DNA of 14,294 nucleotides from an uncultured bacterium (GCA_903896585.1 CAITYI010000227.1:1-14294), one strand, 5' to 3'. Positions 6,668 to 13,882 are shown, numbered from the stretch's first letter. Made by a program: numbers and translations. The notes: generated from the letters alone by a model not told the origin.

Positions 6668-8272
6668 ATGATTCAGGCCAATGATCTCGAGATTCGCGCT
6701 GGATCTGAACTTCTTCTGACGGTGGATACTTTGCGGGTCGAGTCAGGGGACCGAATCGGTCTAGTGGGTCGCAACGGAGCAGGGAAAACCACCTTGACCC
6801 GAATTTTGGCGGGTGAAACACAACCTGCGTCTGGAAATATACGAGGCACCGGGTCAATTGGGTATCTTCCCCAGGATCCTCGGTCTGCGGACCCAGAGCA
6901 GTTGGCCATGGATCGAATATTGAGCGCTCGAGGTTTAGATCAAGTGCTTTCCCGCATGACTTTGGCTTCGGAAGCTATGTCCGTCTCCGGAATTACTCCC
7001 GATGAATTTGATCGACAAGCCAATCGTTACAACCGTTACCTAACCGAATTCGAAGCCTTGGGAGGGTACGCGGTTGAGTCCGAGGCGGCCTCAATTGCTG
7101 CATCTATTGGCCTTGCCGATCGAATTTTGGGCCAGCCACTCGGGACGTTGTCTGGCGGACAGCGCCGACGAGTGGAGTTAGCTCGAATTCTCTTCAGCGG
7201 ATCCGATGTTCTACTCCTCGATGAACCTACAAACCATCTCGATGCTGATTCCATCAGGTGGCTGCGCAAATACTTAGGCAGTTACGAGGGCGGTTTCATT
7301 GTGATCAGCCATGACACGGAGTTGTTGGCAGATACCGTTAATAAAGTTTGGCATCTCGATGCAAATCGCCAAGAAATTGATCAATACTCAATGTCGTGGG
7401 AGAAGTACCTGCAAGCTCGCGAAGTAGACGAACGAAGAAGAAAGCGCGAGCGCCGGAATGCGGAGCAACAGGCAGACTCATTGCGAAAGCAAGCCGAGAA
7501 GATGCGGGCTAAAGCAACGAAAGCCAAGGCAGCTCAAAGCATGTTTAAACGCGCAGATAAATTACTGGCCGAAACCAGTGTTGCTCAACGAAAAGACGCC
7601 GTTGCAAAATTGCGTTTTCCAACTCCTCAAGCTTGTGGGAGGGTTCCATTGATGGCTACTGGACTCTCACGAAGCTACGGAAGCCTTGAAGTATTTACCG
7701 ATGTTGATCTGGCTATCGATCGGGGTAGCAAAGTAGTTATTTTGGGATTAAATGGAGCTGGCAAGACCACCATGCTCCGGATCTTGGCGGGTATTGACAA
7801 ACCTGATACGGGGGATCGGGAACTTGGGCATGGGGCCATTGTTGGCTACTACGCCCAAGAACATGAGACGCTCAACCCCACCGACACCGTTTGGGAAACC
7901 ATGGCAAGTGCCGGATCACATCTCAATGACACTGCCCAACGGACCGTCTTAGGCTCATTTTTGTTTCAAGGAGATTCCGTGCATAAACCCACTGGAGTCC
8001 TCTCAGGGGGCGAGAAAACACGATTGGCGTTAGCATGCTTGGTAGTTTCCGGCGCAAATGTTCTTCTGCTTGACGAGCCCACAAATAACCTTGATCCAGC
8101 CAGTCGAGCAGAGGTTCTCAACGCTCTGTCACTTTATGAAGGTGCAGTAGTTTTAGTGACCCACGATCCGGGTGCAGTGTTCGCGCTTAATCCTGAAAGG
8201 GTACTGATTCTCCCGGATGGTGACGAAGACTTATGGAATGACAGCTATGCAGAATTAGTGGAATTGGCGTAA
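6668..8272 (+). CDS. ABC-F family ATPase (ribosome-associated type)
   Basis: A 534-residue protein with two ABC domains and no membrane segments, the layout of ABC-F translation factors and ribosome-protection proteins. Domain 1: Walker A GRNGAGKT (34-41), signature LSGGQ (161-165), Walker B VLLLDEP (181-187). The inter-domain linker (about 240-315) is highly charged (RRRKRERR, KQAEKMRAKATKAKAAQ) and probably helical, as in the tRNA-contacting linker of ABC-F proteins. Domain 2: Walker A GLNGAGKT (360-367), signature LSGGE (445-449), Walker B VLLLDEP (465-471). Both catalytic Glu (E186, E470) are intact. The subfamily cannot be set from sequence reading. A homologue after the suf genes is, as I recall, common in actinobacteria and may be housekeeping rather than antibiotic resistance. 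The ATG follows a candidate leaderless promoter. Confidence 0.93.
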   Translation: MIQANDLEIRAGSELLLTVDTLRVESGDRIGLVGRNGAGKTTLTRILAGETQPASGNIRGTGSIGYLPQDPRSADPEQLAMDRILSARGLDQVLSRMTLASEAMSVSGITPDEFDRQANRYNRYLTEFEALGGYAVESEAASIAASIGLADRILGQPLGTLSGGQRRRVELARILFSGSDVLLLDEPTNHLDADSIRWLRKYLGSYEGGFIVISHDTELLADTVNKVWHLDANRQEIDQYSMSWEKYLQAREVDERRRKRERRNAEQQADSLRKQAEKMRAKATKAKAAQSMFKRADKLLAETSVAQRKDAVAKLRFPTPQACGRVPLMATGLSRSYGSLEVFTDVDLAIDRGSKVVILGLNGAGKTTMLRILAGIDKPDTGDRELGHGAIVGYYAQEHETLNPTDTVWETMASAGSHLNDTAQRTVLGSFLFQGDSVHKPTGVLSGGEKTRLALACLVVSGANVLLLDEPTNNLDPASRAEVLNALSLYEGAVVLVTHDPGAVFALNPERVLILPDGDEDLWNDSYAELVELA

Positions 8273-8291
8273 TGAAACAGGAGGCATAAAG

Positions 8292-9053
8292 ATGGACATA
8301 AAAACAGAGCTATCTGGAGACATTTTCGAAATCAGATTGAACAGTCCGCAAAACCTCAATGCGCAATCCCCAGGCATGTGGGACCAACTTGTTGCCATTT
8401 ACAACGAAATTCCTGCGCAGTCACGGTTCATCGTTCTCCGTGGCGAGGGGAAGGCATTCTCGGCCGGATTAGATCGGGCAATGTTCACTCCGGAGGGTAT
8501 GCCGGGTGAGCCGTCCTTTATGGATATGGCCGCCTTGCCTGACGAAGAACTTGATGTTCAAATAGCAAAATACCAAGTAGCATTCCGTCGGCTTCGAGAT
8601 CTCCCACAAATTAGCATTGCCCTTGTTCATGGATATGCAATTGGTGCCGGATTCCAACTGGCATTGTCATGTGATCTGATCATTGCGCAACCTGACGCAC
8701 AAATGGCATTAAAAGAAACCTCCCTCGGTCTGATCCCAGATCTGGGCGGAGCCGGACAAGTATTTCACCACTTGGGCTACTCCCGGGCTTTGGAGTTTTG
8801 CGCCACCGGGCGTTTTATGAACGGTGAAGAAGCTAAAAGTGTAGGAATAGCCATTGGTTGTGGGAGTGATCTGGATTCAGAGTTACAACGGGTTATCGAG
8901 CCCATGCGAGCAGCCATGCCTGGAGCTCTCGCAGAGACCAAAGAGCTATTCCGAAATATTGCCTACGGTGAAGACCCTTGGCTGGCCGAGCGACAGTCCC
9001 AAACTAGACGGTTACGTGATCTTCGCAACCTATTTATGTCTACCAGCCAGTAG
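8292..9053 (+). CDS. Enoyl-CoA hydratase/isomerase family protein (crotonase fold)
   Basis: A 253-residue crotonase-superfamily protein. The two oxyanion-hole segments are present: GKAFSAGLD (53-61) and HGYAIGAGFQLALSCDL (113-129). Glu residues E142 (LKETSLGLIPDLGG) and E168 (SRALEFCATG) align with the two catalytic Glu of rat mitochondrial enoyl-CoA hydratase, so hydration of a trans-2-enoyl-CoA is plausible. The superfamily also includes isomerases and hydrolases, so the substrate is open. An ideal ribosome site, GGAGG at 8280-8284, is 7 bases before the ATG. It lies 19 bp after the ABC-F gene and 11 bp before the exporter gene, so the three are probably co-transcribed. Confidence 0.87.
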   Translation: MDIKTELSGDIFEIRLNSPQNLNAQSPGMWDQLVAIYNEIPAQSRFIVLRGEGKAFSAGLDRAMFTPEGMPGEPSFMDMAALPDEELDVQIAKYQVAFRRLRDLPQISIALVHGYAIGAGFQLALSCDLIIAQPDAQMALKETSLGLIPDLGGAGQVFHHLGYSRALEFCATGRFMNGEEAKSVGIAIGCGSDLDSELQRVIEPMRAAMPGALAETKELFRNIAYGEDPWLAERQSQTRRLRDLRNLFMSTSQ

Positions 9054-9064
9054 GTGGTGCGCTG

Positions 9065-10939
9065 ATGTCCATGGAGAACGCATGGCTTATGTATCGCTCG
9101 CTGACCCGCGATAATTCCGTCAAGGATAAAAAAGTTACGCGGGTATTAGTGAAGCGAATTCTCACGTACGCGCGACCTTATAAAGTCATTATTTGGTTCT
9201 TCTTATTGACACTTGTGGTTGCCTCCGTCATGAGCGTGGCTCAGCCACTGCTATTTCGCCGAATCGTCGATCAAGGAATAACACCCGGCGATGCCTCAAT
9301 AGTGACCTGGACCGCGATCTTTATTGCCTTGCTGGCAATAGGGGATTCCGCATTAGGGCTCGTAAGTCGATACTTTTCCTCACGGATTGGCGAAGGCCTG
9401 ATATTTGATCTTCGTACCCAAGTCTATGACCACGTTCAGTCTCAGAGTTTGGCATTTTTCACCCGAGCCCAGACGGGAAAGTTGATCTCGAGACTCAACA
9501 GCGATGTAATCGGCGCTCAACAAGCATTTACTTCGACATTGGGTGGAGTAATTGGGAATTTCATTTCGCTCACCATTGTGCTCATCACCATGTTTTTCTT
9601 GTCTTGGCAAATAACTTTGGTCTCCCTTGTTTTGGTGCCACTTTTTTTGCTCCCAGCACGCTACATGGGTCGGCGGCTCCAGGCCATGACCCGGGAGTCC
9701 ATGAGTGTCAATGCAGACATGAGCAACCAGATGACCGAAAGATTCAATGTTGCTGGAGCACTTTTGGTCAAACTATTCGGACGCCCGCTCGAGGAGTCAA
9801 ATTCATTCAGTGACAAGGCCGCAGTTGTCCGCGATGTGGGCGTACGAATTGCCATGGCGAATCGCTGGTTTTTCACTGCTCTCACCTTGGTGGCGGCCTT
9901 GGCTACCGCGGTCACCTATGGCCTTGGTGGAAATCTGGTGATTCAGGGTTCGATCACACTGGGTACTCTCTTAGCCCTCGTCGGACTTTTGGCACAACTA
10001 TATGGTCCACTGACGGCCTTATCGAATGTCCGAGTTGACGTCATGACAGCCCTAGTGTCCTTTGATCGCGTCTTTGAGATTCTCGATCTCCAGCCCCTTG
10101 TGAAAGACCCCGTCAACCCCGTTCCATTGCCCCAAGGTCCACTTGATGTTGTGTTCGATCAGGTGTCGTTTCGGTACCCAAGCGCTCAAGAGGTAAGTCT
10201 CGAGTCGTTGAGTTCTGTTCTGGCGAGTGAATTTGATCGACCAGAAGATGAAATCCTCAAAAATATCAGCTTCACATCACCTGAAGGGACGCTCACCGCA
10301 TTAGTCGGTCCATCGGGTGCGGGTAAAACGACCATTACCGCCTTACTTGCGCGTATCTATGACCCTACCTCCGGTAGCGTGCAGATTGGCAATGTAGATA
10401 TATCCCGAGTTCTTGCCCAGGACCTACGCGATTGCATGGGTGTAGTCACACAGGATTCGCATCTTTTCCACGACACGATTCGAGCGAACTTGCTGTATGC
10501 GCGACCTCATTCAACAGATGCAGAAATCATGCGGGCCTGTGTCGATGCGCAAATCTGGCCAATGATTGAATCCCTTCCCGCTGGGCTAGACACGGTGGTA
10601 GGAGATCGCGGATATCGACTATCTGGGGGAGAGAAGCAACGGATTGCACTCGCAAGACTTCTTCTCAAATCTCCTCGGATCGTGATTTTAGACGAAGCCA
10701 CCGCCCACTTGGATTCTGAAAGTGAGCGCTTAGTGCATCAGGCTTTGGACAATGCGCTGACGGGAAGAACCTCACTCGTTATCGCTCATCGGCTCTCCAC
10801 AATTCGCAATGCGCATCAAATATTGGTCGTAGTCGATGGTCAAATTGTGGAACGCGGTACTCACGATCAACTCATTAAGGAGGGGAAAGTTTACTCCGAG
10901 CTTTACAGCACTCAGTTCTCCGATTCCACCAGATCGTGA
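9065..10939 (+). CDS. ABC exporter half-transporter (membrane domain fused to ATPase)
   Basis: A 624-residue type IV ABC exporter, likely a homodimer or heterodimer in the cytoplasmic membrane. About six membrane segments are visible (near 42-62, 78-100, 156-178, 182-200, 268-290, 296-316), followed by the nucleotide-binding domain. That domain has A-loop Y371 (FRYP), Walker A GPSGAGKT (415-422), signature LSGGEKQ (519-525), Walker B IVILDEA (539-545) with E544, and H-loop H575. Residues about 373-397 form an acidic, serine-rich insert between the A-loop and Walker A. This resembles inserts I recall in some actinobacterial exporters. The substrate (drug, lipid or peptide) cannot be told from sequence. 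The ribosome site AGGTGG at 9052-9057 supports ATG 9065. The last 28 bp overlap the convergent SURF1 gene. Confidence 0.92.
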   Translation: MSMENAWLMYRSLTRDNSVKDKKVTRVLVKRILTYARPYKVIIWFFLLTLVVASVMSVAQPLLFRRIVDQGITPGDASIVTWTAIFIALLAIGDSALGLVSRYFSSRIGEGLIFDLRTQVYDHVQSQSLAFFTRAQTGKLISRLNSDVIGAQQAFTSTLGGVIGNFISLTIVLITMFFLSWQITLVSLVLVPLFLLPARYMGRRLQAMTRESMSVNADMSNQMTERFNVAGALLVKLFGRPLEESNSFSDKAAVVRDVGVRIAMANRWFFTALTLVAALATAVTYGLGGNLVIQGSITLGTLLALVGLLAQLYGPLTALSNVRVDVMTALVSFDRVFEILDLQPLVKDPVNPVPLPQGPLDVVFDQVSFRYPSAQEVSLESLSSVLASEFDRPEDEILKNISFTSPEGTLTALVGPSGAGKTTITALLARIYDPTSGSVQIGNVDISRVLAQDLRDCMGVVTQDSHLFHDTIRANLLYARPHSTDAEIMRACVDAQIWPMIESLPAGLDTVVGDRGYRLSGGEKQRIALARLLLKSPRIVILDEATAHLDSESERLVHQALDNALTGRTSLVIAHRLSTIRNAHQILVVVDGQIVERGTHDQLIKEGKVYSELYSTQFSDSTRS

Positions 10940-11634
10940 TCTCGAACTTCATCTTGAGCTTCTCGCCGGAGAAAAACAAACCATCCGCCAAGTGCTACCA
11001 GAGCAAAAAGAATCCACTGCACCGCATATGAAATATTTTGGCCTTCGTCAATTTCGGGAAGCGGCACGGTGATCAGGTCATCTTCGGGTTCGGACCGAAT
11101 GAGTTGAAGCACTCGATCCTGCGCCACGCCGGCAAAAGATAATTCCTCGGTGGACATTCGCGAAATCACTTGATCCGGTAGCCCGGATACATCAGACCGG
11201 GGCGCCTCAAATACTCGAACAACGCCATCGATGGTGACATCGCCTGAAGGGGCCTGCGGAATCGGGGGAACTTCTAGCGCTTGGGTGGAGGCGCTCAACC
11301 ACCCCCGAAGAACCCAGACCATATCGGCATTTGCATTCGGCTGAAGTGGAGTAAGGACCCAATAGCCATTTCCGCCGTCAAGGGGACGTTGCCGGACTAG
11401 GACATCGGCTCCGAGATATTGACCGGTCATGGTCACCCGACTGAACTCAGCAGTTCCGGATATATCAAATTGAGGATCCTTTATTATTTGCCCTTGTTCA
11501 ATGGTGAGCCGCTCTTCCCGGTGCTGCTCAGCACGATCAAATTGCCAGCGACTGAGAAACCCAAAACCAATGATTGCTAACAAAACGAGAGCGGTAAAAC
11601 TGACCCATCGAGATGTTCGCAACAAAGCAAGCAT
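10912..11634 (-). CDS. SURF1 family cytochrome oxidase biogenesis protein
   Basis: A 240-residue SURF1/Shy1 family protein. The topology is typical: an N-terminal membrane helix (about 11-28) followed by SRWQFDRAEQH, a large external domain with GQYL, LVRQRPLDGGNGYWVLTPL (79-97) and VLRGWL, and a C-terminal membrane helix (about 204-222, after GQNISYAVQW). SURF1 proteins assist assembly of aa3-type cytochrome c oxidase, probably through heme a insertion, so this implies aerobic respiration with such an oxidase. No oxidase gene lies in the window. The start ATG (11634-11632) is 9 bases after the DUF3099 stop, so the two form an operon. The stop lies inside the convergent ABC exporter gene. Confidence 0.88.
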   Translation of the reverse strand: MLALLRTSRWVSFTALVLLAIIGFGFLSRWQFDRAEQHREERLTIEQGQIIKDPQFDISGTAEFSRVTMTGQYLGADVLVRQRPLDGGNGYWVLTPLQPNANADMVWVLRGWLSASTQALEVPPIPQAPSGDVTIDGVVRVFEAPRSDVSGLPDQVISRMSTEELSFAGVAQDRVLQLIRSEPEDDLITVPLPEIDEGQNISYAVQWILFALVALGGWFVFLRREAQDEVRDHDLVESEN

Positions 11635-11643
11635 GATTGAACT

Positions 11644-12003
11644 CTAGTCACGCACGCGAGCCGTAATCTGGCGCATGGTGGTCGAGTCTTGCGGGTATTG
11701 AGTTGACATTCGGGAGCGTGATGCAGCTTGGGCTTGGGCCTGCGAAGGCAACGATGTCGGCGACACCCCCATGGAACCAGGGTCATCGTTCTCGTGTCCA
11801 GCGTTAGCCATCACAACCGCTAAATATGGAAGGACAACCGCTCCGGCGATGAACAGCCACTTAGGCCAACCGGGAACTACAATTGCCGCCAACACGCAAG
11901 CCGTCCGAATACCCATGGAAATCAGGTATTTCTTGGTACGTCCCGATTGCTCGTTGCTGAGCGAGCGGTTCGCCTGCGTAATGGTGTAGACCTCCGGAGC
12001 CAT
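11644..12003 (-). CDS. DUF3099 small membrane protein
   Basis: A 119-residue protein matching the actinobacterial DUF3099 pattern: EVYTITQANRSLSNEQSGR near the N-terminus, KKYLISMGIRTACVLAAIV as a first membrane segment (about 25-43), then GWPKWLFIAGAVVLPYLAVVMANAG as a second (about 45-69). The remaining 50 residues are hydrophilic and rich in Ser, Gln and Ala, probably cytoplasmic. The function is unknown to me. It is upstream of, and probably co-transcribed with, the SURF1 gene, which hints at a link to respiratory membrane assembly, but this is context only. The ATG at 12003 follows a TANNNT box by 6 bases and has no good ribosome site, so the message may be leaderless. Confidence 0.82.
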   Translation of the reverse strand: MAPEVYTITQANRSLSNEQSGRTKKYLISMGIRTACVLAAIVVPGWPKWLFIAGAVVLPYLAVVMANAGHENDDPGSMGVSPTSLPSQAQAQAASRSRMSTQYPQDSTTMRQITARVRD

Positions 12004-12009
12004 GCCGAT

Positions 12010-12040
12010 AGCCTACGTCCGGACACGTGTTTCCGCTCAA
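12010..12040 (-). promoter_or_regulatory. Candidate leaderless promoter for DUF3099-SURF1
   Basis: On the minus strand TAGGCT (12015-12010) fits the TANNNT -10. Six bases separate it from the ATG at 12003, so transcription could start at the A of the ATG. A TTGAGC at 12040-12035 is a possible -35 with a rather long 19 bp spacer. The 8 bp palindrome ACACGTGT (12023-12030) lies between the two boxes and could be an operator. On the plus strand the same spot reads TAGCCT (12009-12014), so a divergent -10 may overlap. Confidence 0.4.
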
Positions 12041-12117
12041 TGAAGCCTGAGTTGGGGATAGCTGGAATTAAAGGGAACTCTGGACCTAAAGGGAACTCTG
12101 GACTTAAAGGGAAATGA
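12040..12117 (+). other. Possible 25-codon upstream ORF spanning the repeat
   Basis: An ATG at 12040 opens a frame that runs through the 18 bp repeats to a TGA at 12115-12117. The peptide has Gly at every third residue over its second half (GIKGNSGPKGNSGLKGK), a collagen-like pattern imposed by the repeat. The TGA overlaps the GAGG ribosome site of dodecin, an arrangement suited to coupling. No ribosome site precedes the ATG, and no clear -10 places a leaderless start there. It may therefore not be translated. Confidence 0.2.
12062..12115 (+). repeat. 18 bp tandem repeat, 3 copies, upstream of the dodecin gene
   Basis: Three 18 bp units at 12062-12079, 12080-12097 and 12098-12115 share the pattern CTGGANNTAAAGGGAANT. 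They differ only at the NN positions and at the next-to-last base of the last copy. Each contains a purine-rich TAAAGGGAA. The array ends 12 bases before the dodecin ATG at 12128 and abuts its ribosome site. It lies in the only sizeable intergenic region in the right half of the window, between divergent genes. Confidence 0.95.
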
Positions 12118-12127
12118 GGTGTGGCAA

Positions 12128-12343
12128 ATGACCGATCGAGCATATGGCATGTCGCAGATTGTAGGGACTTCCGAAGAATCGGTGGACCAAGCGATTCGAA
12201 ACGCTGTAAAACGGGCCGGGGACCTGCACAAGCGAGTTGATTGGTTTGAAGTTGATCAAATTCGAGGTTATGCCCGCGATAACGAAGTAGACCATTTTCA
12301 AGTCACCGTGCGAGTTGGATATCGACTTGAAGATCCTAACTAA
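12128..12343 (+). CDS. Dodecin family flavin-binding protein
   Basis: A 71-residue dodecin, a small protein that assembles into hollow dodecamers binding flavins (and sometimes CoA) for storage or protection. Family signatures: IVGTSEESVDQAIRNAVKRA in the first half, VDWFEVDQIRGY with the flavin-stacking Trp, and VDHFQVTVRVGYRLED at the end, including the Gln that contacts flavin in known dodecins. Three in-frame starts exist. ATG 12128 is chosen because GAGG at 12116-12119 is 8 bases upstream and the product begins MTDRAY, as in related dodecins. GTG 12119 would overlap the ribosome site. It is followed 21 bp later by fabG and probably co-transcribed with it. Confidence 0.9.
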   Translation: MTDRAYGMSQIVGTSEESVDQAIRNAVKRAGDLHKRVDWFEVDQIRGYARDNEVDHFQVTVRVGYRLEDPN

Positions 12344-12364
12344 GGGACAGAGGCGCGCATACTC

Positions 12365-13069
12365 ATGATTGCATTTGTAACCGGTGGATCCAAAGGTATC
12401 GGGTACGCAAGCGCCCAAGCTTTGGCGGATGCTGGACACCAAGTCATCGTTGGCTCTAGATCGGTTCCCGAACAACTACCTGAAGACATTGCACATGTGC
12501 TCATTGATGTGAGCAATCCGGAATCAATTGAAGCAGCCATCAGCGAGATCGAGCAGAAGTTCGGCACCATTGACATTCTGGTCGCCAATGCTGGTATCAC
12601 GAAAGATGCTCTCTTGATGCGCATGTCTGATTACGAGGTCGAAAGTGTGATTCAAGCGAACTTGATCGGATCGATTTTGCTGGCACGCAGAGTTTTGCGC
12701 GGAATGATGAAAAAGAGGTTTGGCAGAATAATCCTCATGTCATCTGTCGTGGCAATGTTGGGAGGCCCTGGTCAGGTCAATTATTCGGCATCAAAAGCAG
12801 GTCTCATCGGAGCTGCCAGATCTTTAACAAGGGAAATTGGTTCACGAGGAATCACCACTAATGTCATTGCACCCGGTTTTATTGAAACATCCATGACTTC
12901 AGACTTACCAGAAGACACTCGCAATCAGATACTTCAATCAATTCCTTCAGGGCGTTACGGCCAAGTTGAGGAAGTCGCGCGAGTGGTTGTGTTCTTAGCA
13001 TCTGCCGACTCCTCCTATATTTCTGGAGCAGTAATTCCGGTTGATGGTGGCCTGGGAATGGGTCATTAG
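12365..13069 (+). CDS. fabG: FabG, 3-oxoacyl-[ACP] reductase (SDR family)
   Basis: A 234-residue classical short-chain dehydrogenase. It shows the NADPH-binding TGGSKGIG (6-13), NAG (75-77), N99, catalytic S127 (MSSVVAMLGGPGQ), Y140 and K144 (YSASK), and the C-terminal PVDGG. Together with the adjacent enoyl-ACP reductase this points to beta-ketoacyl-ACP reduction in type II fatty acid synthesis. It corresponds to the FabG/MabA-FabI/InhA pairing known in actinobacteria. Few residues precede the TGxxxGxG motif, so the N-terminus is compact. The ribosome site AGAGG (12349-12353) is 11 bases before the ATG, a little far. No catalytic residue is missing. Confidence 0.93.
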   Translation: MIAFVTGGSKGIGYASAQALADAGHQVIVGSRSVPEQLPEDIAHVLIDVSNPESIEAAISEIEQKFGTIDILVANAGITKDALLMRMSDYEVESVIQANLIGSILLARRVLRGMMKKRFGRIILMSSVVAMLGGPGQVNYSASKAGLIGAARSLTREIGSRGITTNVIAPGFIETSMTSDLPEDTRNQILQSIPSGRYGQVEEVARVVVFLASADSSYISGAVIPVDGGLGMGH

Positions 13070-13103
13070 ATTGTTGTCGGGGACCAGATTGCTATCAGGG
13101 ATT
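13068..13103 (+). repeat. Imperfect 18 bp direct repeat, 2 copies, at the fabG-fabI junction
   Basis: AGATTGTTGTCGGGGACC (13068-13085) is followed directly by AGATTGCTATCAGGGATT (13086-13103), identical at 13 of 18 positions. The five differences are all transitions. The pair fills most of the 45 bp between fabG and fabI, begins in the fabG stop codon and is followed by the weak ribosome site AGGG (13104-13107). Confidence 0.6.
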
Positions 13104-13114
13104 AGGGTACTGCC

Positions 13115-13882
13115 ATGGCTTTGTTAGACGGCAAGACAGTTTTGATCACCGGTGTACTCACAGACCAGTCCATTGCATTCCACGTTGCGAAAATTGCTCA
13201 AGAGCAAGGGGCAAAGGTCATTCTGACGTCTTTTGGTCGCACCATGTCTCTGACGAAACGCAGCGCATCACGATTACCAATTGAATGTCCAGTTGTGGAA
13301 TTGGATGTCACCAGCCAATCTGACCTAGATTCACTCTGTGAAAGAGTGAGCGAATACTCAGCAGCAATAGATGGTGTCTTGCACAGCATCGGCTACGCAC
13401 CCGAATCGGCCTTGGGCGGTAATTTCCTGCACACCGAGTGGGAAGATGTTGCCACTGCCATTCACATTTCGACGTATTCACTAAAGTCCTTGTCAGTTGC
13501 CGTTTCGCCGCTTATGGAAGCCGGTGGATCAATCGTCGGCCTAGACTTTGATGCAAGCGTCGCCTGGCCCACCTACGATTGGATGGGTGTTGCCAAGGCA
13601 GCGCTGGAAAGTACTTCACGCTATCTGGCCCGCGACTTAGGCTCCCGCGGAATTCGCGTGAATCTGGTAGCAGCCGGTCCAATCCGAACCATGGCAGCCA
13701 AGAGTATTCCCGGTTTTTCGGACTTCGAGAACATCTGGGCGAGTCGGGCGCCACTTGGTTGGGATGTAACCGACCCAATACCGACCGCACAGGCATGTGT
13801 AGCCCTGCTATCGGACTGGTTCCCGGCAACTACCGGAGAAATCGTGCATGTAGACGGTGGACTTCATTCCCAAGGCGCTTAA
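13115..13882 (+). CDS. fabI: FabI/InhA-type enoyl-[ACP] reductase (NADH)
   Basis: A 255-residue enoyl-ACP reductase for the last step of each fatty acid elongation cycle. Features: ITGVLTDQSIAFHVA (11-25) for NADH binding, LDVT, HSIGYAPESALGGNF (90-104), then Y154-x6-K161 (PTYDWMGVAKAALES) with F145 beside it, matching the InhA Phe/Tyr/Lys active site, and AAGPIRT, RAPLGWD and DGG at the end. S91 aligns with InhA Ser94. The substrate-binding loop between PIRT and RAPLGW is about ten residues shorter than my recollection of M. tuberculosis InhA and closely resembles Streptomyces FabI. Ordinary membrane fatty acids rather than very long chains are the likely product. The stop shares TTAA with the convergent serB stop. 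Confidence 0.94.
   Translation: MALLDGKTVLITGVLTDQSIAFHVAKIAQEQGAKVILTSFGRTMSLTKRSASRLPIECPVVELDVTSQSDLDSLCERVSEYSAAIDGVLHSIGYAPESALGGNFLHTEWEDVATAIHISTYSLKSLSVAVSPLMEAGGSIVGLDFDASVAWPTYDWMGVAKAALESTSRYLARDLGSRGIRVNLVAAGPIRTMAAKSIPGFSDFENIWASRAPLGWDVTDPIPTAQACVALLSDWFPATTGEIVHVDGGLHSQGA

Noticed and set aside
6668..8272. ABC-F gene as an antibiotic-resistance determinant
   Set aside because: Its conserved-looking position after suf genes and lack of mobile elements favour a housekeeping role, and the subfamily cannot be resolved by reading.
12119..12127. GTG at 12119 as the dodecin start
   Set aside because: It overlaps the GAGG ribosome site. ATG 12128 gives the expected MTDRAY start with an 8-base spacing.
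12104..12475. Minus-strand ORF of 123 codons over dodecin and the fabG start
   Set aside because: Dodecin and FabG are clear on the plus strand and this frame shows no domain.
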